Shown here: in pieces, positions 36,604 through 48,888 of the stretch
Position numbering within the stretch: the first letter of the stretch is position 1
How the letters are laid out: each line of letters starts with the position of its first letter
Origin: Drechslerella dactyloides
Lineage: Eukaryota > Ascomycota > Orbiliomycetes > Orbiliales > Orbiliaceae
DNA: 64,000 nt
Direction: 5' to 3'
Assembly: GCA_020064725.1 (NCBI GenBank)
Contig: JAGTWJ010000017.1
Coordinates: 2,294,001 to 2,358,000, forward strand
Program-made: the position numbers and the translations under genes
Notes under the pieces: generated by a model
Databases searched by the model: none
What the model was told of the DNA's origin: nothing
What the model saw: only the letters and a program-made list of their open reading frames with translations

Positions 36604-37018
36604 TAACTTGCTGATTTCGTTCGAATTAAGCATTATAGAGTAACTTTTGTCTTGGCTGAGCGACGTTTATTCTCAACATCACCGGTAGAAAGTCGAGTAG
36701 TACCGCCTAGCACCACAGCCAAGCTCCAGCTATTATCCAGATTTAGCGTGCTTGTAATGCGGTACTGAATGGTGCGATTTGCTGCCGATGAGCTCCGGCG
36801 GCGATTCCGCCAGCGATCGCGGCGCTGCTCTTGTTCTGCCGATATAAAATGCATCGGAACGGTCTCGGCAACGCCGCAGATTGCTATTCCCAACACTTCA
36901 ACACCGTCGTTTCCATCTGGCGATATCGATTCTCCAATCATTCCATTTTACGGCACTGCAGCTTCGACGGTGTTGTATAGGTAGATAACCTGCTCGACGG
37001 GAGCAGTAGAACTGCAAG
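36604..37018. other. Shared upstream region of the tRNA-Ala and PHO13-like genes
   Basis: This 415-bp spacer separates a divergent tRNA gene and protein gene. It holds a TATAAAA-like element at about 36841 and a C/T-rich stretch before the ATG. No coding signal. Confidence 0.5.
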
Positions 37019-38080
37019 ATGGCATCTGCAGAGCCTGGTTCGTCCCGCGCGGCCCCGCGCAAGCTGACGGGCCGGAAGGACGAGATTGATGCCTTTATCG
37101 ATCAGTTTGATGTACGTTACACCGTTTTCTTCTAAGTGTATATCGTATGGATATTGATATAACCGTTGGCACCGCAGACTTTCCTGTTCGATTGCGACGG
37201 CGTGCTGTGGCAGGGCTCGAAGCTGATGCCCCGGGTCGTCGAGACGCTCGAGATGCTTCGCAGCAAAGGTGTGATACCGTATCTTACAACCTAAACTACT
37301 GCTGCGGTGACTAATGATCTCTTACGCAACTTTTTAGGCAAGAAGCTCATCTTCGTGACCAACAACTCGACGAAATCTCGCGCCGCGTACAGCGAGAAGT
37401 TCACATCCTTCGGGATCCCCGTTTCCGTCGACGAAATCTTCGGCTCCGCCTACTCAACCGCCGTCTGCCTCGCCCGCGTCCTGCAAATCCCAAAGGACAA
37501 GCGCGTCTTCGTCATCGGCGAAGCCGGCATCGAAGAGGAACTCACCGCCGAGGGCATCCAGCACTTCGGCGGCACCCAACCACTATGGTTCCCCGAAGAC
37601 GAAGTCGCCGAGCATGCCGGCCCGGACCCCTCCGTCAGCGCGGTAGTAGTAGGACTCGACCGACACATCAGCTACGCGAAGCTCGCGCTGGCGTTCGGGT
37701 ACCTGCAGGATCCGAACGTGCATTTCTTCGCAACGAACGTGGACTCTACTTTCCCGACGCATGGGAAGCTGTTGCCTGGTGCGGGCAGCTGTTCGGCGCC
37801 GCTGACGTATATGCTCGGCGGTCGTGCGCCGACGGCGTTCGGGAAGCCGAGTCCTGCGATGATGGAGAGTATCGAGCGGCGGTATAAGCTGGATAAGAGC
37901 CGGGCGTGCATGGTCGGCGATCGTCTGAATACGGATATCAAGTTTGGCATCGAGGGTGGATTGAAGGGGACGTTGGCGGTGTTGACGGGTGTGAGCACCG
38001 AGCGGGAGATTCTGGAGGCGGGCGAGGCGAGTGAGGGGCCGGATGTGTACTTGGATTGTTTGGGGGATTTGTTGGGATAG
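37019..38080 (+). CDS. PHO13-type HAD phosphatase (4-nitrophenyl/phosphoglycolate phosphatase)
   Basis: Three exons, 37019-37111, 37178-37268 and 37338-38080, give 308 aa, the usual length. HAD motif I, FLFDCDGVLW, has the nucleophile D36 and the acid D38 and begins right after intron 1. Motif II is FVTNNSTK. A cap (C2 type) with GSAYSTAVCLARVLQIPKDK and VVGLDRHISYAKL follows. The KPSPAMM lysine and the motif IV stretch GDRLNTDIKFG complete the site. Family members hydrolyse phosphoglycolate and other toxic by-products of glycolysis (metabolite repair) and act on p-nitrophenyl phosphate in vitro; the protein should be cytosolic. The second intron uses a non-optimal GTGTGA donor, but the frame and motif order leave no doubt. 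Confidence 0.96.
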
Positions 38081-41000
38081 TGGAGGTGCGGTGGTATAGA
38101 TCGGTGCGAGTAGACGTATAGAATTAGAGGGCGTGCTTGGATAGAGCGGATGCGGCTCACGTTGACGCTGCCATCACTAGATCACGGTCTTCCTTCAATG
38201 CATTGATTCAGTTGCATTTCTATGTTGCCATTGCCTAGATGCACCTACGTAGACTTCGACTTGTCGATTCTCATAAGAGTTTTGAATTCGATGATACGAT
38301 TGCCAATATCATGCACTATGCGCATAAAGGTTTTATGTGGGACCACCAGATCTCGTTTCCATCTACAAGCTGTCAGGAGAAGCTTCTCCGAGAACTGCCA
38401 AGCTGCTTCATATTCGGCCAATTTACACAGCTATGGATATTTGAATATATAATTATGATTGAGACTCTAGAAGATCTTGCGCACATAATTACCAGGCCAT
38501 TTCTGGTTTTTAATGATAAATCAGCAAGCGTAGGCTATTGTAAGCGTTCTTCTCGAGCCGCTTTGCTGAGTCAATTGTTATATCAACAGCCAGTGCACAA
38601 CTTTCAGACACTCATACATCAAGCCTGCAAGAGATCGAGATTGTGGTTCGCGAGACCATGGCCGACCAAGTAAACACAAATTATGCAACAGTTCACCATA
38701 TCTCCACGCCGGATTTGAATCCTGCCAGAACTCGTCACGAAGTCCTATTTAACACACTGCGCGTAACGTTTCATCGTATGTAATCCAATCTGGCGAGTTA
38801 TCAGTTTAGAGCATACGTAATCAATCGTGCGCATTCGATCCTACCTGGCTGGCCTAAATTGAATCCTATCTCCAGCTGCTACCGTAAGCGTGTTACAATC
38901 TGGCGTGCGCGCGTGTTAAAGTTGCCATTTGGCTGTAGTCTGCCGGATGCATCGTGGTGTAATTGTGTAACCGGGCCGGTTTCAAATCCTACCGTCTACG
39001 CTTGCACACTTTACGTAACTTTCCCCTCGCTGTCTCGAAGAGTGTATCCACGAAGCCAGCCGAAGAGAAAAGGCGGATCTGCAAGTAATAGTGATATACG
39101 CGTGGCACGGGGCTGTGCGATACGGTATAATGGAACGGTACACCGCTGACAGCTCAGACAGCCCGCCAGTTGAGTACGCCTTACCAAGAGCCGCAATTTC
39201 TGAAGCCATGCATGTGACTGAGTCAAATACAAGGCTACGCATACCCGGCATTTTTCCATACACCCTATGTAATCTCACGTCCGAGAAAACGAATATGCAC
39301 TTTGTACCATAAGTACGAAGTGATCATTGCAGGCAAAACGGGCTAGCATGCGCATGCAGCCCAGGACAAAGACAGATCAAGTAAGTAGCACGAGAAAAAG
39401 GTCTGAGAATGCTCAATTGTGAATCACTGAACTATTGGTAGCACAACCTTCAAACCCTATCTGGTGTGCATGGCTACAGGCATGCATGCCGTCTCCTCGC
39501 ACCGTTACGCCCGTCCGTCGGCAGGTTACGCCCCGGGCGCAACGTGCTACGGCGAGTGCCGTTGATTTGGCGAGGGTAGCTGTGGGTATGTACTGTGTAT
39601 ACTGTTATTTTCTTCGAGTCTTCATTTCAAAGAGTTTGTGGAAGATCTAGAAATGTAAGTCTGCTAAGAGTGCGAATAATGCCCGAGTGTACGCGTGTAC
39701 AAACAAGTGATATAGGAAATTTTGGCCTCAGATTCTTCGACAGCCATAGAATACTATACATGCATGCCAGATTGAGCTTGGATACTTATCAGCAGCGTCT
39801 ACATACGTATAGAGGGCCTACTTGAATTTTGTCCCTGTATTCATTAATCTCGCAAATTCATACATACGAACTGGCAGATCGGTGTACTAACAGACGCCAC
39901 AAGCCCTAAACTTCAAGTGACTCAATATGCAATGAGTGTTGTTGTATTACGCTTTTGTCCGTTATTACCAAATTATATTATAATATCTGGCTGGGGTAGG
40001 GTATAGTATACTGGTAGGCGCTCCGGAAAGCCCAACGTCCCGACTTGCCGACTCGACAGGCTGCTGCGGATGAACGGCCGATATCGAGATCGAGCTGCGG
40101 ACCGGAAAGATCTCGAAAATGACGTGACGGTTTCACGGAACGGGCTCGCCAATCCCGGCTTGCCAGCATGGCCTTGCGACGATCAGTCGGCTCCGCCAGC
40201 TTGTCTGCCGCCCACCTGCTCGAGTTGTCGCGAGGTTACGCGTCCACTCAATTATGGGAAGGGAACGACACGTCTGAGATCATGAGAGCGCTTCGTGACG
40301 AAAGGCCAAGAAGTTGCCAATTGCGATTGATCGCCCATGGGGAATTTCTTGAATCGCATAGTCTAGCCTCCAGTTCGGGCAATCCGCCGATTAGATATTA
40401 CCATGTTTGAACGTTTGCAGATGTATCCGTCGTGTATTCGTCCGCTTCGACCCATGCAGCGGCAGATCGACAGGCCAGGTCCATAGAATATTAATTACTC
40501 AGTACCACCACCAGCATACCGACATGTCGTGCGATCTCCTTCTCGTCGAGGCAGGACGGCAGACGGAGAAGCTAATAAATAATTAACTGGAGCATGCGCC
40601 ACTTTTTGCATACGGGCATACTGGATCTCCCATGGATCGGAGATCGAATCTGGCACGTTGCATTGCAGGGATGTCAGCATGGAGTTAGCCGTGGTGTATT
40701 TCCGTCGGGAGCCCCCGGACTTCTGTTCGCTTGCTAGCCTGATACAATGATGCTGGGATGCAAGCATTAATATTAATGTTCCAGATATATTCGATAGAGG
40801 TTATTCATACCGACCGAAGTATGTGCGCTGCGATGATGTGCCGTCGGCCGTGTCTACAGTATACACTACACCCATGGATGTGTTGGTTGGATCGATCGCG
40901 ATCGCAAAGGTGCATGTTGGTAGTACTGAGTATCCTAATGCGAGTGAGTGTAGATGGACTTGGCGTGGTAGGCATTGTTGCACAGCCCGGTTTAGGCTCG

Positions 41001-41440
41001 GGTGCGATTGCTCCAATTTTATAGAGAGAAGATTACCGGCGCAATGTCGATGCGATTCACCAATTGTGGACTATAGTACTACCGGTCATAACTAGCATGT
41101 TATGCATGCCTGGTAAATACTAGTAGTTTGCCAGCGCTCTGTCGTGAATTAAGAACTGGAACTGAATTAACGCAGAAACAAATATCTCAAAATTTACATC
41201 TGAATTGCGAACTAGTTCGATCGATCGGAATGCAGATCGATACGAGAATAAGCATATAGATCGAACTGTAAATATTAATACCTAAAAGACATGTATCACA
41301 CGGGGCACGTGCACGATTTTCAACCGTAGTCATCTACGTAGATCTGCTATACTCGTTCAAAAATGCACAAGTTACTGTGTTGGTTTTCATAATAACGATA
41401 ATTGTTAAATCATAGCTTACTTAGTGTTCATCTGCCTTCT
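38081..41440. other. Gene-poor region right of the phosphatase gene
   Basis: AT-richer than its flanks. A 144-codon plus-strand frame with a true ATG (38239-38673) reads in part like protein (FDDTIANIMHYAHKGF, LEDLAHIITRPFLVFNDK), but I recognise no family and it lacks a C/T-rich leader, so it is left uncalled. T-loop-like strings near 38714 and 38972 do not fold as tRNAs. Otherwise nothing is seen. Confidence 0.45.
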
Positions 41441-41449
41441 TTTCCTGCG

Positions 41450-41700
41450 ATATAGCCTTCCTCAAACTCCATATAGCGACTTCCCCCGCACAGCCAAGAC
41501 TTGAAGTATGAAGGACGATGTTACGTCGAGTCTCGCGATCCATGGCCGAGTGCCGTATAATCCCTGTCGCGGGCTCGTCGACGACGATTGGTGGATACTG
41601 CTGGGTGTATTCTTGAATAAGTATATTATCTTGAAAATTAACTTATAGAAGTTCTATAGTTCACTAAGAGTGTAGACGTTATCAATACTAGAGAGTTAGG
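41450..41700 (+). pseudogene. Relic of the orphan gene's first exon and donor
   Basis: On the plus strand, around 41580-41620, the sequence ACGATT..T...TACTGCTGG followed by GTGTATTCTTGAATA closely matches the first-exon end and intron start of the minus-strand orphan gene (donor flank at 35911) and of its truncated copy (35423). The upstream codons also agree in part (C..IP, then TTI..YCW). An in-frame stop lies upstream and no good open exon follows the CTTATAG acceptor near 41647. It is probably a dead, inverted third copy. Confidence 0.4.
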
Positions 41701-41795
41701 CGGAAGGAGGGATGCTCTTTCCGAATAACGTAGTGTTAAATTTCCTGTAGAGGGTCTGCAATTTTCGTGAGCTCGTCTTCTCTTTAAAATAAAAT

Positions 41796-42230
41796 GTGAT
41801 TTTTAGTAATCACCAAATTCGATACTTCACAAGAAGAACAATCTTTGCTTTCATGATGCAGTTAACAATCTGCACAAGACAAGCTAGCGGAAATAGGGTA
41901 GAGCTCACAAAAATCCAAGCTACCATGAGAGAGGTATTTGATCCCGTCGAGCAATGCCTTGATATATTGAAGGATATATAACGCCAGCTTTATCAAAGGC
42001 AAGAGCATGGATGTCATTTACTGGGATTGTTGGAAGATGTGCTCTCACGCACCGCCTTTTTTTTTTAGTCCCTGCACTGCATTGAATTCCAAATCGAAAT
42101 ACACTTTACCAACATCTCGCAGAAATTGTATCTCGAGTGTCAACAGGGTCTCTTTTCCTGGAGACATCAGCTACATGAAGAAAATGGTGCTTTATCGCCG
42201 ATATATATATCGAGATCTTAAATTTCTTGA
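41796..42230 (+). pseudogene. Decayed coding remnant with two in-frame stops
   Basis: One plus-strand frame is open across this stretch except for TAA at 41979 and TAG near 42067. It reads like a helical protein: VELTKIQATMREVFDPVEQC, then after the first stop RQLYQRQEHGCHLLGLLEDV, then after the second NISQKLYLECQQGLFSWRH. A T-run sits just before the second stop and could mark a small indel. I recognise no family. It may belong with the orphan relic immediately upstream or be separate. An intron spanning one stop is possible but no strong sites are visible. Confidence 0.3.
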
Positions 42231-45200
42231 ATTTATGTAGTGGGTTGCTCGGTTGGCCTTGTCGGATGCGTAGGCGGTTTCTGGCTTGCGCATGCGCACA
42301 TTATAATTTTAGATGCTATATACTGACTACTCTGCTAAATGAAGACATCGTATTTCTGTTGACTACTTAAGTAGCTGATTGGAGTGCAGTCCTGTGGCAT
42401 ATGCATCGATGCATCCTTAGTAATATCACATTCCATGCATGTTTGAGATCCGAGTGGTGTGATATATTCAAATATATTCGGCCTACGCGATTCGGAGATG
42501 AAGCCAAGCGAGAAGTTGATTGATAGCAGGTGGGTGATGACTCGGGCACTGCGAAAGACAGGCGCCCAGGCCTTCACTCGTACGACCGAGCAATCACAGC
42601 GGTAATGTTAGAACAGGCAGCACCGGCGAGATGCTACATCGAGCGACCAGGCTCAGCTGCCACCCCGGCGGGCCTGTTCAACGGCGCGAGCGACCAAGAG
42701 CGCCATCTGTCTATCACATTCACGCCAAGCTTGAACCTGCTACCTTGGCTCGAGAAGCCTTCCTTCGCTCGTTCGCAATTGGACACGCGACACGTCGGTG
42801 CGCCTCGCTGTTGACGAATACCTCCCGCTTCGCTTCTCGTATTACTCGTTTCGTCTCCGTCAGAGCGATATCGAGCGATGCATGGGCGAATGCGCGATCA
42901 ATCGATTAATAACCAATTCTGCTAGTTGCAGCCTTCAGCCCGTACGCAGATAACGCACGCTGTAGGATGCAGGTATGGGCAGCATCTGAGTGGTGGCGCA
43001 GCCGACCTCCTTATGCTTCGGTCGTTCGCGCAGGGCGGGCCTTCGCCTGAAGCGGCTGGCTTCGATCTCTCTGCCACTGCTGCTGTGCCAGGTGGCGGCT
43101 AAAAAAGCTTGTGTTAACGGGCCTGCCTGCGAGGCACGCATGGTGAACAATGAGCAGCAGCCTGTAAAAGACAAAGCTAAAAATAAGAATAAAGAATAAA
43201 ATGAAGCGAGAGCGTTCGAACCGTAGACGGCATCTGAATGCGGACCGTTGGGCTGACCGCTGCGGGCTGGGTTGCCTGTCGGGCTGCCAGCTGGCCTGTA
43301 GGAGGCGCTCGAGAACTACGTAAGCGGTCGCGGGCGGGCTTCTAGAACCAGTCAAGCTTGGCAGGCCCCGTCTGTAGGAAGCCTGTTGTCTGGATGGGAT
43401 TCGCGCTTTTCCACCTGCTGCAATCGTGCGAGACGAAGCGAAACAGGCGTACATACATGTTGGATCTAATTATTCTCCGACAAGGGGACGGAAACACAGC
43501 TGCGCAAGCCAAGGGGATGGGGAAACATCAGCACGCCGATTATGTCTTACTCTGTGGCCGGCCGGCCGGCGAAGACGTTCTGGTATGCATGTCAGGGAAC
43601 GGACTGAACGAACCTGACATGAGCGATGTCTGGGAAGGGAGAGATTTTTGATACAGGGCTGAATGTTGTGAATCCCGGCTAATGTTGCGGTCGATGGTGG
43701 CAATTTTTTTCTCGTCGCTGGTCCACCTTCGCAGTTGGCGGATTTCGCGCGTCCATCGGCACTAGCCGTTTCTTTTGATTGTTACTTCACATCAATCTCA
43801 CAGCCTTAAGCTTCTGAGTTTGATTTGATGCCCCTTTAATTGTAAGTCGTGCAAGTGGATGTGGTAGCATCGAGGGATATACCGTGCCGCCTGCTTGGAG
43901 TGGGCGTGCTCCCCGCGGGCAACTCAAGGCCGACGTCGACGCGGGCGGTTTTCAGATATTCGAAATATCGCCAAGTGGAAGCGTCCACCGTTGTCGAAAA
44001 CACGAAACCGGAAGCTTTGGGCATCTGCTCGCGCGGGCGTCGGGTTCGACAATCGGATGCAGGCCTCGAATGCGACTGCAGTAGCCCATTCGGCTCGCGT
44101 TTTATTCTGCGTTTGAGGCTCCGAAGAGCTTGGCCAGAGACAAGGTCGAGGACAGCCCGAGACTGCACACAAGCGGACTAAGAGGAATGCCAATGCTGCT
44201 TGTACATGCGTGCATATGCATCTCGGGGGGGAGGCAGATGGTGGTGGATCTCGTGGATGCTTATGCGAGAGGATGCATGCATGCGCTTGTAAAATGTCCG
44301 GACAGACAGACGTTTGCGTAACGTACATTCGAAACGAACGACAATTATCTGACACAGTCAAGATGCAGGATAATCCTACGCTCGCGAACACCACCCTTCC
44401 TATACAGCATCGTAACCGCATCGATTCTTCCATCGTCAGAGAATACAATCATGCCATACAGACGGTTTTCATTCTCATTTTCATCTTCTCGTCGACGAAT
44501 GTTTGTACCCCGTCGTCACACGGGTCTATTGGCAGGGATCCCGGTTTCTGCGCCGTCGCATCGCAGGCGCAGCTGCAGCGTCCCCGCGAGCTTATCTCAG
44601 CCAGAGTGCGGTCGAACATTTGGAAGGAGGAGGGCCAAATGCCTCAAGACGCCCGCCGGGCGGTGTCTAGAAAGTTATGAAGCGATGTGCATCGCAAGAG
44701 TGGGGAGCTGCCCTGTCTCGAGAGGGCCCCATGGACGTCCGGGCTGGGCGCCGTCAAACGGCCAATCAGAAGGGGCGTTTGTGCCAGGTGCATCGTGGCT
44801 TGATTTTCGTTGATTCGATCTTGGTACGTTCTTGCAACACCACGAACAAGACAGCCGATGCCAGGCCCATATCCTCGCTCGCTCGACTCAGCTGGCCTCT
44901 CTTTCGCCCTGGCCTGATGCAATTCCAACTCCTTAGGTTCGCAATGGGTCGAGGGGGACGAACTGGAGGATGAGAGAGCCATCATAATCATGATGACACC
45001 CCCAAATTTCTTGCGCGAGCGAACCACATGCTCGGAGCTCCACAAGGGGATGCATCGACGGTATCCCCATGCATGGCCGCGCCGGCCAGGCAGCTTATCG
45101 CCAACCGGAGAGAGAGAGACAGGGAGGTCAGAAACAAATAAAGCAGACGCCATGAATAACGGAACCGCGATATGGCGTTCCCACTTTGCATAGATCATCT

Positions 45201-45651
45201 GGTCTGCCCCGGCCGGCGCAGTGCGCCCCGTCTTAGTCCTTCCAATCTGGCCCTCGCGGAGACAATATAGAGACACAGCTTGCTATTTTTGCTCCAGGCC
45301 CCTCGCCCTCGCCTGTCTCGGCCTCCCCTCGGCTTTTGTATATATCTTCGGCCCTCCCCTCTCTACCGCTCCAGGTCCTCTGGCCCATATTCGTTCTGCT
45401 TCGCTCTACTGTTTCCCTTCTCGCGCTCCTTTTCTATCCATCGCTTTGAGTATCTGTTACACGAGAATACCCTTTTCGCTTTCTGGACCGAAACCATATA
45501 TCCTGCTCGTCACCCCTCGCCTGACTGACTCACTAGCTGTCTGTTCGTACCATCGTTGTTTCCTCATTGCTGTCGCCTGTCGTCGCCGCCCTCGTCGTCG
45601 CCGCTATTTCATCGTCGCCGTCGTTCGCTGCTGCCGTCAGCTAGCACCATC
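42231..45651. other. Upstream region of the GT2-like gene
   Basis: No gene is supported; the open frames are short and overlap on both strands. TGCATGCA occurs at 44274. The last 450 bp are C/T-rich on the plus strand and look like the leader of the glycosyltransferase gene. Confidence 0.5.
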
Positions 45652-47647
45652 ATGCCTTCGCCGAGCTGGGTCGTTAGATGTTTACCCGGCCTGTCGATTA
45701 TCGGCCTTCTCATACTGGCGGAGTGCGCCCTCGAAATCCTCCAGAGTCTATGGCTAGGAGCGAGCTCTCCCACCAAATTGATCACCGGGCAGAGTCCTGT
45801 CATCGCGCAGGTCCTCTTCATCAGCTACGGACTGTTTTTGCATCTGCTGGCAACCTTCTTCCCTCTTCGTCTGTGCTGGAGAGTCTGGCATGCCTCGTCC
45901 GAAATCCTTCGCAAGCATACCACGAACCGGCCTTCTAAGACGTTCTTCCAGCCAGCTGTGGAGGATGACGACTCGGACAGCGAGCAAAATGACCTTATGA
46001 AGTACCATCTGAAGACCAGGGCGATCGAACCCGATGTCACCCACAGCCTTATCATCCCCAGCTACAAGGAGGACATCCAGGTGCTCGAAGACACCCTTAA
46101 GGTGCTTGCGAGCCATCCGTCGGCTCGTTCCCAATATGATGTATGTCTGGTCTTGCAATGCATGATCTGATCTCCCCCTTGAGGCATTGGCCCGAAACTA
46201 AACCCGAATGATAGGTCTGCCTGGCCATGGAAGAACGAGACCCGAACGCCAAATCGGTTGCCACGAAACTTATCGCAATGTTCGGTGAGCGGTTTAAGGA
46301 TATGCAATTCACGCTTCACCCTGGAACGATCGCGGGCGAGGCTCCGGGCAAAAGCAGCAATGTCGGTTGGGCAGCCCAACGGTTCCTGGAAAAGTACCAC
46401 GATAGCCCTAACTGGGAACATGTGATGCTGACTGTCATGGACAGTAAGTGCTGAATTTCTGCTGCCTGGCTTCGTCTCCGGCTTAGCATCTGCTGACTAA
46501 CGCGTTATCTTTCCGTCGTGACACAGGCGATACTCACTTGCTCGGTACATACTTTGACATTATCACTCAGCGCCACGTTGAAAATGTTCTCGCGGACGAG
46601 TCTCTCGACATGACTTTGTACATGCCACCAATCATCTTTGACCGCAATGCCCACCAGGTGCCTCGATTCGTCCGCGTCGCCGACCTCATGTGGTGCGGAG
46701 CGGGTCTATCCTGCTTCCAGACCACGCCGTGCGCCGATACAGTCGCCATCCCGACCTCCGTCTACACTCTGACTCTCCCCGTCGTCGATCTCGTCAAGGG
46801 ATGGGATACCGGTCCGGAAGCCATCGGGGAGGACATGCATATGATGCTCAAGTCCTACTTCCTCATGAATGGCAAGCTGAACATTGAGTGTGTCGCGAGT
46901 CCGGCCAGCCACTGCAACGTCAGCAGCAACATGAAGGGCGTCTGGGGTTGGTTCGACGGAATGATGGCTCGGTACCATCAAGCTTTGCGCCACATGTGGG
47001 GCTGCCTGGACACCGGCTTCGCGATCCAGCAGTGGTCGCAGCTGGGGACCAGCCAGCGCGTCAACAGCCTCTGCTACGACAGCCAGGCGAACATCTCGCT
47101 GGGCGCCAAGTTCTCCTTCTTCCGGGTGCAGATCGAAGAAGGAAACAAGGTGACGCTGCGGAACATCGACCTGCTCACGCGCGTATTCGAAGCGCATTTC
47201 CTGCCCGCGCACTTGTTCATCATCCTGATCACCTCGACCATCTACAGCCTCATCAACCCGGCGGCGACCACCGCCTTATGGGTGCGGCTGTCGATGGACA
47301 CGATGAGCTATCTGCGGACCTTCGGCTTCCTGACCATGGTCTGCTACTTCTACTTCTTCTACGAGCGATACCACCGGATCTGCGTCGAGGTGCGAACGGC
47401 CGAGCTCAAGCAGGCCGGCATCTACCGCGACATCGAGGACCAGATCAGTCGGCGAGATCCACGGTCGCCGTCGACATGGATCGACTATGTGATCTTCCCG
47501 GTCGCGGGTTTGATCTATGGTGGTGTCCCGCTGCTGCACGCGGCGTTTTCCCACTTTTGGTCAGTCGACCTGAACTATAAGGTCAGCGCGAAGCCGAAGC
47601 GGGAGCTGGTAGAGGATGTCGTCCGCATGGAGGAGGGCCGGGTGTGA
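45652..47647 (+). CDS. GT2-like membrane glycosyltransferase
   Basis: Three exons, 45652-46140, 46215-46443 and 46527-47647, give 612 aa. Two N-terminal hydrophobic spans (about residues 9-30 and 50-78) precede the GT-A part. That part has IIPSYKED (first Asp region), a DSDTH motif at the exon 2/3 joint (the DxD metal site), GEDMHM (catalytic-base region) and a Q-Q-W string (AIQQWSQ) where processive enzymes have QxxRW. Three or more C-terminal spans follow (LFIILITSTIYSLI, FGFLTMVCYFYFF, VIFPVAGLIYGGVPLL). This layout fits family 2 polysaccharide or glycolipid synthases of the plasma membrane or Golgi. It is not a canonical chitin synthase: the length, flanks and the QRRRW box do not match. 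The product is unknown. It lies upstream of, and in the same direction as, a GH5 gene. Confidence 0.88.
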
Positions 47648-48888
47648 AACGCATTTTGTTTGTTTGTTCGGCAAGTACTGTCGTGTCGGATGAGATGGGA
47701 TGCGATGCTCCTGCTGCCTTGTGTATGCATTCTCTCGTCGGCAGGTTTGAAGTTCGAGGCGCACGATGTCTCTTTCCGAGTTGGATGAGGGTTGCATTCT
47801 ATTTGCACCTGCGGAAGGGAGAGACCGGAATAAATGTTTCTTCGAGCGGGCTGCCAATACGGCTGACGGGCACCCAGCCGGAAGCTGTGAAGCGCCGGGC
47901 GCCGTGTTTGCGGCAACGCAGCAGAATCCAACAACCACACACGCAACACATCGCCGTCGGCAGCCCCGCACACTCCACCCGCCATCATGCATCATGAACC
48001 GCGTCTTCTAGATCATTTGCAGCCTGTCTTATATAAACGGTCGGTCGGCATTTCCCGCATTGTGTATTGACTACCTATTGCTCTTCTTCTTCTTCTTAAT
48101 TTTTCATTGGATGTACGGAGTTTGGACGCCAGCTTGTGTCAACTGGAGCTTTCTGTTTATTTTACCATTTGCCGGACATGATCGGAATTGATTTCTTTAC
48201 TTTACAATTCATTTTCTGCTTTATTACATCCTTCGCTCCATTAGCCTGTTTTACTATCATTTGAGTGTTCTTGCATCCATGCATACAGATAACTTGTTCG
48301 GGGATAGATTGTGTTCCTATATACCATATTCGACGTCCTGTACGCCGTGCTCGTGACCAGCGCCTGTCGTGTTTGCCTTTTTTTTCCATTTTAATCCTAG
48401 AATCCTAATCAACTAATGGATAATGAATTTCATGAAGGGAATCGCGCGGAAGTCGGGCCTGTCCAGTTTTTGTCATCCTGCATCTTGGAGGGGAAGCTTG
48501 AATTTCAGCATGTTGTTTTTTTCGTATAGGATAGCGGGGGTGGATTCATGCGTCAAGGGTGCTGATACGAAGCTCAGAGCTGTGGCCAACCAATGCGCAG
48601 GCCAAGCGGCTCCACGCGGAAGCTATCGCAAACATGCATAAAAAGGCGGGCGGGTCGCTAGCAGCTTATTTCAACCGCTCGCATGACAGCTAATTCCTGT
48701 TTTTCATTTCCATCTTTCGAAGAAACCGGTGGTTGCAGATTGGCAGGCTTTCTCTCATGATCTCATCGTGTGCATATTCATTTTTTCCTTGCTCGCGCAG
48801 GTGTCCAGCACGCATACACAAGTACAAATATACATATACGTCTATATAGCAGCGATAGACCTCGGTGTCATTGTATTGAACATCGATC
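47648..48888. other. Spacer between the GT2-like and GH5 genes
   Basis: 3' flank of the glycosyltransferase gene and promoter of the GH5 gene. A CTT-rich stretch lies at about 48082-48096. No coding signal. Confidence 0.6.

Noticed and set aside
38700..39000. T-loop-like strings (TTCAAATCC) suggesting tRNAs or a tRNA-derived SINE
   Set aside because: No acceptor stem, D arm or box A at the right distance on either strand.
45652..47647. Chitin synthase or hyaluronan-type synthase assignment
   Set aside because: It has DxD and ED motifs but no QRRRW box, and its flanking segments do not match; only a general GT2-like call is supported.
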